Shown here piece by piece: positions 1 through 5,407 of a stretch of DNA of 6,949 nt. How positions within the stretch are numbered: the first letter of the stretch is position 1; the number at the start of each line of letters is the position of its first letter. This stretch comes from JBJFGR01 sp051892875. Its GTDB lineage: Bacteria > Pseudomonadota > Gammaproteobacteria > Enterobacterales > Succinivibrionaceae. A program made the position numbers and the translations under genes. Where the stretch lies: assembly GCA_051892875.1 (NCBI GenBank), contig JBJFGR010000127.1:1-6949 (forward strand), read 5' to 3'. The notes beneath the pieces are model-generated. The model was not told the DNA's origin. It worked only from the letters and a program-made list of their open reading frames with translations, and ran no database searches.

Positions 1-118
1 CACACAATCTTTCAAAGAATAATTGTCAAATTTTAAGTGCGAAATGTATGTTAAAAAGAACGCAAAAGCAAGATTATAAAGTTAAAATAAAACTACGAAA
101 ACGAAACTAATTTTTTAA

Positions 119-877
119 TCAACGTAATTTATCAAACTCTGTTATTCGTTTATGACCTCTTCTTTCTAAAAATGAAAGAAGTTTGTCTATGTTGGTATTA
201 ATAATTAAATCTTCATAAACAAAATCTTTATTGGCTTCATTTAGAACACGGTAACATTCATCAAATTTACCGAGATTATAACAAATATGGGCGTCTGACC
301 CGATGATTATATTACATCCAACTTCAGCTATAATTTTTGCAATAGCTACACAGTTATCATGACTCCCAATTCTTGAAAATACAGAAGTACTTCCATTAAT
401 TTCTAAAGCTACATTATACTCTTTTGCAGCTAAACAAACTGCTCTATAATCAATTGGATAATTTTTATTACCAGGATGAGAAATAACATCTACATTGCAT
501 TCTTCAATAACCTTTATTAAGGTATCTGTATTATGAACAATATCATAATCTGATGATTTATAAACATCGTTATGAAAACCTGCTAATATATAATCAACAC
601 TCTTGCGAATTCTTGGAGTTACATCTATAGAACCATTAGGGCGAATATTTGCTTCAATACCTCTTAATATAGCAATATCATCAACAATTCTAGGTATTGA
701 AGGTAATACATAAAAATGCATAAGTTTTGGTGCATCAATTATTTCTGGACCATGATCGGAAATACCAATCATCTGAAATCCATATTTTTTGGCATATCTT
801 ACATATTCATCTATAGTACTCATACCATGAGTACTTGCAACAGTATGTGTATGAATATCTATCTTTATGTCAAGCAT
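119..877 (-). CDS. ycdX: YcdX-type PHP-domain metal-dependent phosphatase
   Basis: This 252-residue protein has the PHP-family fold and should be a cytoplasmic trinuclear-metal phosphatase; E. coli YcdX is about 245 residues. The metal ligands of that family are all recognisable: H9, H11 and H17 (HTHTVASTH), H42 (SDHGP), E75 (RGIEAN), H102 (AGFH), H134 (SHPGN), and D195 with H197 (GSDAH). Similarity runs to the end (FLERRG, ITEFDKLR), so the gene is intact. Only the ATG at 875-877 places the first HxH motif properly. It starts 10 bases after the trmO stop and is probably translated from the same mRNA; AAAGAT lies just upstream. In E. coli, as I recall, ycdX sits elsewhere (with ghrA and ycdY) and is linked to swarming, but its natural substrate is not established. 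Family assignment is firm; the physiological role is not. Confidence 0.93.
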   Translation of the reverse strand: MLDIKIDIHTHTVASTHGMSTIDEYVRYAKKYGFQMIGISDHGPEIIDAPKLMHFYVLPSIPRIVDDIAILRGIEANIRPNGSIDVTPRIRKSVDYILAGFHNDVYKSSDYDIVHNTDTLIKVIEECNVDVISHPGNKNYPIDYRAVCLAAKEYNVALEINGSTSVFSRIGSHDNCVAIAKIIAEVGCNIIIGSDAHICYNLGKFDECYRVLNEANKDFVYEDLIINTNIDKLLSFLERRGHKRITEFDKLR

Positions 878-887
878 TATATCTTTA

Positions 888-1598
888 CTATCCTATAGTT
901 GTAACAAACACTGAATTATCTTTCATTATCCATTTAACATTATGACCATATAATTTTACACCATATTCTCTACCCTTATCGTCCCTAATTTGTTTATACG
1001 CAGGTCTAGGATCTTGGGATAAAACATCTACTATCAATTCTTTAAACTCATCAATGCTAATTCTTTCTAGATCTAATAGAGCTTGTTCTGAAAAATTAAC
1101 GTCAACTAATGATGGGGTATTTGCAGCATAACCACTTATGGCATTAGGAATACTATCTGTAAATTCAATATAAGGCTTTATATCAAAAATCGGAGTACCA
1201 TTAACAATATCAGCCCCTTCAACTTCAATTGAAATCTTCTCATTATCATTAATAACACTTTTTATTTTTAATACAGATAAACCCAAACGATTTGGTCTAA
1301 AAGGACTTCTTGATGCAAAAACGCCTTTGTAAATATTACCTCCTAATCTTGGGGGTCTTACTCTTGCAGAAAAGCTTCTGTGTTCTTCTATTTTATTAAA
1401 AATAAATGTTACCCAAATATGGGAAAAATCATCAATCCCTACAAATGCACTAGCTTGATTGTATGGTTCATAAAAATGAATTACAAACTTTCCATGTTTA
1501 ATCAAAACACTTTGTCTAGGAACTGCAAACTTTTCATCAAAAGGTGTTTCTATATAGCCTATTGGCTCCAATACTACTTTTTTATCTACATTACTCAT
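888..1598 (-). CDS. trmO: tRNA (N6-threonylcarbamoyladenosine(37)-N6)-methyltransferase TrmO
   Basis: TrmO (TsaA/YaeB, class VIII beta-barrel methyltransferase) uses S-adenosylmethionine to methylate t6A37 to m6t6A in tRNA-Thr, tuning ACY decoding. At 236 residues it matches E. coli TrmO (about 235). Visible family motifs are KFAVPRQ (23-29), PYNQA (45-49), FSHIW (58-62), RPPRLGG (81-87), GVFASRSPFRPN (92-103), GTPIFDIKPY (134-143) and DPRPAY (196-201). The ATG at 1596-1598 lies one base past the rcsF stop codon, with AAAGG about 12 bases upstream inside the end of rcsF, so the two are probably translationally coupled. The rcsF-trmO pair is also adjacent in E. coli. One oddity is N133 where E. 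coli and Haemophilus have Asp (DGTP). Identification is secure. Confidence 0.95.
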   Translation of the reverse strand: MSNVDKKVVLEPIGYIETPFDEKFAVPRQSVLIKHGKFVIHFYEPYNQASAFVGIDDFSHIWVTFIFNKIEEHRSFSARVRPPRLGGNIYKGVFASRSPFRPNRLGLSVLKIKSVINDNEKISIEVEGADIVNGTPIFDIKPYIEFTDSIPNAISGYAANTPSLVDVNFSEQALLDLERISIDEFKELIVDVLSQDPRPAYKQIRDDKGREYGVKLYGHNVKWIMKDNSVFVTTIG

Positions 1599-1599
1599 A

Positions 1600-1986
1600 T
1601 TAATTGTTATCCTTTACATATATAGCTCGTGCGTAACAAGATACACTTGATTCACACCCTAGAGTATTCTCTAATTCTATACATGTCGAATATACAATTC
1701 CATTGGCTTCCATTTCAGCAGCTTTTTTTCTAGCTTCTTGCCTTGCCTCTGGATACGAAGCTCGAGGGTCATCAGGTTTAACCTGGCAAGATATACCTTC
1801 TACTGTTCCTATATCAATATAATTAAGTTCATGCAACTCTGCATTGTTATAAACTTGAATATTTGCAACATTAAAATATTCAGAAAATTTTTGTTGATTT
1901 AAATTTGTCTCAAATGAGAATGAACTACAACCTACAATCCCGATAGAAATCAATAACCAAAATAAAAATAATTTTTTATATAACAT
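1600..1986 (-). CDS. rcsF: Rcs stress-sensor outer-membrane lipoprotein RcsF
   Basis: RcsF senses envelope damage and relieves IgaA inhibition of the RcsC-RcsD-RcsB phosphorelay. I chose the ATG at 1984-1986, which gives a 128-residue precursor with a typical lipoprotein signal: MLYKK, a hydrophobic core, then IVGC with the lipidated Cys at residue 20. Ser follows the Cys, which fits outer-membrane sorting. AAAGG lies 14 bases upstream. A TTG at 2014-2016 would add ten hydrophobic residues and is less likely. The C-terminal domain keeps the four cysteines (residues 67, 102, 111, 117 from this start) that in E. coli form two non-consecutive disulfides. The segment between the lipid Cys and the folded domain is only about 22 residues and has no proline, unlike the longer Pro-rich linker of E. 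coli RcsF. It is the first gene of the rcsF-trmO-ycdX run. Confidence 0.9.
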   Translation of the reverse strand: MLYKKLFLFWLLISIGIVGCSSFSFETNLNQQKFSEYFNVANIQVYNNAELHELNYIDIGTVEGISCQVKPDDPRASYPEARQEARKKAAEMEANGIVYSTCIELENTLGCESSVSCYARAIYVKDNN

Positions 1987-2042
1987 TTTTATAAATATAA
2001 CCTTTATCACTACCAAAAAGATTACAATTTTTTGAATATGCT

Positions 2043-2070
2043 TTTATATAGAATATTAGAGAATTTTGAA
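2043..2070 (-). promoter_or_regulatory. Possible sigma-70 promoter for the rcsF operon
   Basis: On the minus strand TTCAAA (2065-2070) and TATAAA (2043-2048) are separated by 16 bases, in the gap between tRNA-Ala and rcsF, giving a start near 2036. The -35 match is weak and the DNA is AT-rich, so this may be chance. Readthrough from the tRNA-Ala promoter is an alternative because no clear terminator separates them. Confidence 0.3.
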
Positions 2071-2079
2071 AATGAAATT

Positions 2080-2155
<76 letters not shown>

Positions 2156-2172
2156 ATAATTTTCATTGTCCT

Positions 2173-2201
2173 ATTATAAATACGAAATTCATAAAAGTCA
2201 A
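2173..2201 (-). promoter_or_regulatory. Sigma-70 promoter of tRNA-Ala
   Basis: On the minus strand TTGACT (2196-2201) is followed by a 17-base spacer and a perfect TATAAT (2173-2178). Transcription would start near 2166, leaving a leader of about 10 bases before the mature tRNA 5' end at 2155. This is the best promoter in the window and fits a strongly expressed stable RNA. Confidence 0.85.
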
Positions 2202-2283
2202 ATTAAGGAAAATTCCTAATCCAAATCAACCATTTTTCTGAATATTTTATAAAAAACCAATTAATAAAGTAAATTTAATAATT

Positions 2284-2505
2284 TTACTTACATAATACGT
2301 CTATTATAAATTTTAATGTTTCATCACCATTTTCAAACTGTTCTTTCAGCCTTGTCCTTAAAAAGTCCTCAATTTTAAGGGATGGTTTTCTTGCCCCACT
2401 CATATAAGATTCTATAGTCTTTACACTATAACCAGATTCATCAGCTAATTCTTGATAAGTCAACCCTAAAACCCGTGTCAATTTTTGAATCGATTCTCTA
2501 TCCAT
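2284..2505 (-). CDS. Small XRE-like helix-turn-helix DNA-binding protein
   Basis: This 73-residue protein is mostly a single helix-turn-helix domain. The first helix is around residues 16-24 (TYQELADES), followed by G25-Y26 and a recognition helix around 27-36 (SVKTIESYMS). The GxRKPS ending at residues 37-42 is typical of Cro/C1-type domains. The remaining 30 residues look helical (EDFLRTRLKEQF) and could serve dimerisation. There is no sensor or enzyme domain. The ATG at 2503-2505 lacks a convincing Shine-Dalgarno sequence. It stands alone between two tRNA genes on the same strand, with no phage or toxin partner visible. In E. coli, as I recall, a small HTH protein (YfeC) also lies between alaX-alaW and gltX, but I see no convincing sequence similarity. 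Its targets are unknown. Confidence 0.75.
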   Translation of the reverse strand: MDRESIQKLTRVLGLTYQELADESGYSVKTIESYMSGARKPSLKIEDFLRTRLKEQFENGDETLKFIIDVLCK

Positions 2506-2615
2506 TTAAAACACCCATTTACACCAAACCTACAACTTATATAGTCTGTTTTTATGAGTCAGAACCAGTATTATTATAATTATAATTTCAATTTTATCGT
2601 TCATATTCCTATTTC

Positions 2616-2657
2616 TTTAAAGCCATTAGCAATCGTTAATTAATATATTTAAAGCCA
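2616..2657 (+). repeat. Pair of TTTAAAGCCA direct repeats
   Basis: The decamer TTTAAAGCCA occurs at 2616-2625 and again at 2648-2657. The 32-bp spacing is about three helical turns, as in paired sites for a DNA-binding protein. They lie about 110-150 bp upstream of the minus-strand helix-turn-helix gene. No function is shown. Confidence 0.5.
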
Positions 2658-2751
2658 ATCACTCATTTTATAAACAACTAAGGAATTAAGTTTTTATATA
2701 GTAGCTCACTCTATAAAATAAATTTTTCTTATAAGTTATATTTACGCAAAA

Positions 2752-2770
2752 TTATCATAAAAAATGATAA
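2752..2770. repeat. Inverted repeat TTATCAT / ATGATAA
   Basis: Perfect 7-bp arms (2752-2758 and 2764-2770) flank five A residues. On the minus strand the hairpin is followed by TTTT, so it could act as a weak terminator for transcription from the tRNA-Gly side. The stem has one G-C pair and would be unstable. Confidence 0.4.
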
Positions 2771-2805
2771 ATAAATACGATCTTTTCTGATAATAATATT
2801 TTATT

Positions 2806-2833
2806 CGTATACATAATGAATATTATGTTGCAT
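2806..2833 (+). other. Candidate dif-like XerC/XerD recombination site
   Basis: The 28 bases align without gaps to the E. coli dif site as I remember it, with 21 matches. The left (XerC-side) arm is CGTATACATAA, 7 of 11. The central region is TGAATA, 5 of 6. The right (XerD-side) arm is TTATGTTGCAT, 9 of 11. The inner CATAA...TTATG palindrome with exact 6-base spacing is kept. The outer left arm lacks the usual CGC, and the right arm has GCAT for AAAT. It may be the chromosomal dif site of this lineage, a degenerate site, one used by an element that exploits Xer recombination, or chance. Confidence 0.45.
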
Positions 2834-2850
2834 TCTATATTATATTTGTC

Positions 2851-2876
2851 AAATTTAAAATACATATTTTAAATTT
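2851..2876. repeat. Perfect palindrome with 12-bp arms
   Basis: AAATTTAAAATA (2851-2862) and its exact complement (2865-2876) are separated by only CA. The arms contain no G or C, so an RNA hairpin would be weak, but the DNA could extrude a cruciform or bind a dimeric protein. No T-run follows on either strand, so it is not a good terminator. It begins 17 bases to the right of the dif-like site. Confidence 0.6.
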
Positions 2877-2968
2877 TTAATGCAAATTATAGATTTATAG
2901 CAAATATATTTAATATATGTATTATAAATAACTTACAAAATAAACTTTAAGCGATTATGTACAATCTT

Positions 2969-3001
2969 AAAAACATAATAAATATATAAGTTTATGTTTT
3001 T
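2969..3001. repeat. Inverted repeat AAAAACATAA / TTATGTTTTT, possible bidirectional terminator
   Basis: Perfect 10-bp arms (2969-2978, 2992-3001) flank a 13-base loop. Each strand has an A-rich left arm and a T-rich right arm, the pattern of a bidirectional terminator, though with only one G-C pair. It is about 100 bases downstream of tRNA-Gly and is the best candidate to end that transcript. Confidence 0.35.
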
Positions 3002-3102
3002 TTCCAAATCAATGGTGCTAATTATTATTTTAGGAATTAATAAAACTTGATGAAAAATATAAAAAAGGTACTTGATATAAAAAAATAAGATAATTTTATA
3101 TT

Positions 3103-3176
3103 TGGAGCGAGAGACGGGAATCGAACCCGCGTGTAAAGCTTGGGAAGCTTTCATTCTACCATTGAATTACTCTCGC
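3103..3176 (-). tRNA. tRNA-Gly(CCC)
   Basis: A complete 74-nt cloverleaf reads on the minus strand. The acceptor stem GCGAGAG/CTCTCGC has seven perfect pairs. The D stem is ATTC/GAAT, the anticodon stem AAAGC/GCTTT with loop TTCCCAA (anticodon CCC), and the T stem GCGGG/CCCGT with loop TTCGATT. Discriminator T and CCA are encoded. It resembles E. coli glyU and reads GGG codons. Confidence 0.97.
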
Positions 3177-3190
3177 AATTTCGGAATGGG

Positions 3191-3222
3191 ATAATATTAA
3201 CTAATTTGCCAAAAAAAATCAA
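3191..3222 (-). promoter_or_regulatory. Possible promoter of tRNA-Gly
   Basis: On the minus strand TATTAT (3191-3196) lies 14 bases before the mature 5' end and is followed by a CCC-containing discriminator, as in many stable-RNA promoters. The nearest -35-like hexamer, TTGATT (3217-3222), is 20 bases away, which is long. Confidence 0.35.
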
Positions 3223-3736
3223 TTTTATTTTAGTATTTTTTTATAATTTATCAACAGTTATGTAAATAACACCCTGTTTATAATTATATTATTTGATAAT
3301 ATTTAAAATTTAAAACATCTGAAAAATCGACATTTTTCTATAAAAAAACAAATAATTTATTTTGTCAATAGTGCTAGAAAAAAAATAATATTTGACTTAT
3401 TAGGTATTCACCTTATCTGTGAATTAAATTGTTAGTTATTTGTTCACATTCTGTTAAATAACTTGTAAACCCTTATTTTATTTAAACAATAATTTTTTAA
3501 ATTATTTTTATTGACATTTTGATAGTTGTGAAAAATCAATAATTTATATTTTTATAAAAATAAATAAAAAAATTTTTTTAAGTTTTTTTTTACTTTTATT
3601 CAGATTTTTTTTAACAAAACTTATAAAACAGCTCTATTTGTTAATAAATATGTTAATATCTTTTTGCTATCATATTTTTAATTTTTAATTTCTAATTTTT
3701 TAATACTGTAATAAAGTACATTTTGTAATCCATCTG

Positions 3737-3745
3737 TGATAAAAT
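3737..3745 (+). promoter_or_regulatory. Possible extended -10 promoter of gltX (upstream copy)
   Basis: TGATAAAAT fits the extended -10 pattern TGn followed by TAAAAT. It would start transcription near 3752, about 113 bases before gltX. There is no good -35 element. Confidence 0.35.
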
Positions 3746-3783
3746 ATCGCATACTTAAAAGAGTATTTTGTTTCTTTATTCTT

Positions 3784-3792
3784 TGATAAAAT
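3784..3792 (+). promoter_or_regulatory. Possible extended -10 promoter of gltX (downstream copy)
   Basis: The same nonamer TGATAAAAT recurs 47 bases further on and would start transcription near 3799, giving a leader of about 66 bases. It also lacks a clear -35. Repetition of an exact extended -10 box upstream of gltX suggests tandem promoters, though AT-rich DNA yields such matches easily. Confidence 0.35.
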
Positions 3793-3864
3793 CAGACAAT
3801 TTTTAATTTTACTAAAATCATTTATTTATAGTATTTCTAGTAAATCATTTATGGAATTAATTAA

Positions 3865-5277
3865 ATGGAAGTAAGAACTCGTTTTGCACCAAGTCCTACA
3901 GGATACTTACACGTAGGAGGTGCTCGTACCGCACTATATTCATGGCTTTTTGCTCGTCACAATAATGGTAAATTTGTATTACGTATCGAAGATACTGATA
4001 GAGAACGTTCAACTCAACCTGCTATAGATGCAATACTTGAAGCAATGCAATGGACAGGTTTAAATTGGGATGAAGGTCCTTTCTACCAAACAAAAAGATT
4101 TGATCGTTATAATGAAATCATTGATCAAATGCTTGCAGACGGTAGAGCTTACAAGTGCTACTGCACAAAAGAAGAACTTGAAAAACAACGTGAAGAGCAA
4201 ATGAGTAAAGGGGAAAAACCAAGATACAATGGTAAATGTCGTGAAAATCAGGAAAATCATTCTCCTGATGAACCTTACTGCGTTCGTTTTAAAAACCCTA
4301 CTTCTGGTAAAGTAAAGTTTCATGATTTAATAAGAGGCGATATAGAGTTTGATAACTCCGAACTAGATGATTTAGTTATCAGAAGAACTGATGGTACACC
4401 TACATACAATTTCTGTGTCGTTATTGATGATTGGGATATGGGTATAACTCATGTAGTAAGAGGTGAAGACCATATCAATAACACTCCTAGACAGATAAAT
4501 ATCTACCAAGCATTAGGTGCCAAAGTTCCTAAATTTGCCCATGTATCAATGATTTTAGGTGATGATGGTCAGAAGTTGTCTAAGCGCCATGGTGCTGTTA
4601 GTGTTATGCAATATCGAGATGATGGCTATCTTCCTGAAGCTTTACTTAATTATTTAGTACGTTTAGGTTGGGGCCATGGTGATGATGAAATATTTACAAT
4701 TGAACAAATGATTGAATACTTCTCGTTGGATGCTATTTCAAAAAGTGCTTCTGCCTTTAATACTGAAAAATTAAAGTGGTTAAATAACCATTATATAAAA
4801 ACACTACCTGCTTCAAGAGTTGCTGAAGAACTTGTTTGGCAAATGAACTTCTTGAATATTGATTATAGCAAAGGACCAAAACTTGAGGATATCGTAACAG
4901 CTCTTGCTGAACGTTGCCATACCTTAAGAGAAATGGCTGAACAATCAAGATACTTCTATGAAGAATATTCTGATTACGAACCTAATGCTGCTAAAAAATG
5001 GTTTAAATCTAATAGTCAGAAAGCTTTAGAAAATGTAAAAGATAAATTACTTTCATTACCAGAATGGAAACATGAATTAATTCATTCAACTGTAGAAGAA
5101 ACTGCCAATGAAATGGAAGTAGGTATGGGGAAAGTTGGTATGCCTTTACGTGTAGCGGTAACTGGTCTCGGTCAGTCTCCTGATATCGGTGTTGTTATGG
5201 AGTTGATCGGTAAAGAACGTTGCATACAACGTATAGACCGAACAATTGTCTACCTATCTGAAAAATTTAAAGCTTAG
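3865..5277 (+). CDS. gltX: Glutamate--tRNA ligase (GluRS)
   Basis: Class Ia synthetase that charges tRNA-Glu with glutamate in the cytoplasm. At 470 residues it is complete (E. coli 471). The HIGH-type signature is at 9-19 (PSPTGYLHVGG) and the KMSKS-type loop at 237-241 (KLSKR). Other conserved blocks are IEDTD (41-45), YNFCVVIDDWD (181-191), RGEDHINNTPRQ (199-210) and HVSMI (226-230). The anticodon-binding half from about residue 310 keeps VGMGKVGMPLRVAVTG. C98, C100 and C125 of the zinc-binding insert are present, but residue 127, His in E. coli, is Glu. The ATG at 3865 follows GGA by nine bases and matches the family N-terminus. The gene is followed by its own terminator and seems monocistronic. 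Identification is certain. Confidence 0.98.
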   Translation: MEVRTRFAPSPTGYLHVGGARTALYSWLFARHNNGKFVLRIEDTDRERSTQPAIDAILEAMQWTGLNWDEGPFYQTKRFDRYNEIIDQMLADGRAYKCYCTKEELEKQREEQMSKGEKPRYNGKCRENQENHSPDEPYCVRFKNPTSGKVKFHDLIRGDIEFDNSELDDLVIRRTDGTPTYNFCVVIDDWDMGITHVVRGEDHINNTPRQINIYQALGAKVPKFAHVSMILGDDGQKLSKRHGAVSVMQYRDDGYLPEALLNYLVRLGWGHGDDEIFTIEQMIEYFSLDAISKSASAFNTEKLKWLNNHYIKTLPASRVAEELVWQMNFLNIDYSKGPKLEDIVTALAERCHTLREMAEQSRYFYEEYSDYEPNAAKKWFKSNSQKALENVKDKLLSLPEWKHELIHSTVEETANEMEVGMGKVGMPLRVAVTGLGQSPDIGVVMELIGKERCIQRIDRTIVYLSEKFKA

Positions 5278-5316
5278 CTAATTCTGTTAAGTATCTACAT
5301 TTTTTTTAATAAATAT

Positions 5317-5345
5317 AGGAAGATTGCTTTTAATCTTCCTTTTTA
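5317..5345 (+). terminator. Rho-independent terminator after gltX
   Basis: A perfect 9-bp stem, AGGAAGATT (5317-5325) with AATCTTCCT (5332-5340), encloses a six-base loop and is followed directly by TTTT and more AT sequence. It lies 40 bases past the gltX stop and separates gltX from the recombinase gene. Confidence 0.93.
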
Positions 5346-5371
5346 TATTTATAATAGCAACATGTTTTTGT

Positions 5372-5401
5372 TTTACAAAATTTTTAGTGTTTGCGTAGTA
5401 T
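5372..5401 (+). promoter_or_regulatory. Possible promoter of the xerD-type gene
   Basis: TTTACA (5372-5377) and TAGTAT (5396-5401) are 18 bases apart. The -10 box ends six bases before the ATG at 5408, so transcription would begin at or next to the start codon. There is no Shine-Dalgarno sequence in this stretch, which fits a leaderless mRNA. Confidence 0.45.
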
Positions 5402-5407
5402 AGTTGT

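Larger units (their letters stand above)
2506..3102. other. AT-rich gap without a convincing gene, containing inverted repeats and a dif-like site
   Basis: I see no plausible gene on either strand here; open frames are short, and the one at 2933-3154 on the minus strand overlaps tRNA-Gly. What stands out is a 10-bp direct repeat (2616-2625, 2648-2657), a 7-bp-arm inverted repeat (2752-2770), the dif-like site (2806-2833), a 26-bp palindrome (2851-2876) and a 10-bp-arm inverted repeat (2969-3001). High AT content makes some AT-only repeats expected by chance. Confidence 0.7.
3177..3864. other. Very AT-rich intergenic region between divergent tRNA-Gly and gltX
   Basis: No credible gene is visible on either strand. 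The stretch is rich in A and T tracts and holds short inverted repeats (GAAAAAT at 3321-3327 with ATTTTTC at 3332-3338; AATAATTT at 3488-3495 with AAATTATT at 3499-3506). It should contain the divergent promoters of tRNA-Gly and gltX. I see no riboswitch, attenuator or tRNA-like leader. Confidence 0.7.

Noticed and set aside
3..110. A plus-strand frame open from the left edge to a TAA at 108-110, as the possible tail of an upstream gene convergent with ycdX.
   Set aside because: Only 35 codons are visible, rich in Lys and Arg with no recognisable motif; the sequence to the left is needed.
2202..2220. Inverted repeat ATTAGGAA / TTCCTTAAT as a terminator of the HTH gene.
   Set aside because: The stem is short with a bulge and two-base loop, and no T-run follows; it lies just upstream of the tRNA-Ala -35.
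2933..3154. A 73-codon minus-strand frame.
   Set aside because: It begins inside tRNA-Gly and the rest has low-complexity AT-driven residues, so it is not a gene.
3240..3540. Relaxed DnaA-box-like words (TTATCAACA at 3248-3256, and TGTGAATTA and TGTGAAAAA further on) in AT-rich DNA, suggesting an origin.
   Set aside because: Only one is within a single mismatch of TTATCCACA, the others differ at two positions, and no usual oriC neighbour genes are present.
3735..3751. CRP site TGTGA...TCGCA upstream of gltX.
   Set aside because: The half-sites are 7 bases apart instead of 6 and the right half has a mismatch.
2506..3864. CRISPR array, insertion sequence or phage remnant in the gene-poor middle.
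   Set aside because: No regularly spaced repeats, no transposase fragment, and no terminal repeats with target duplication were seen.
3851..3874. A seven-codon upstream frame overlapping the gltX start.
   Set aside because: Its GGA serves as the likely ribosome-binding site of gltX and it has none of its own, so it is probably fortuitous.
4060..4323. Long minus-strand frames inside gltX (also 4757-4948).
   Set aside because: They are antisense shadows of a clearly conserved gene.
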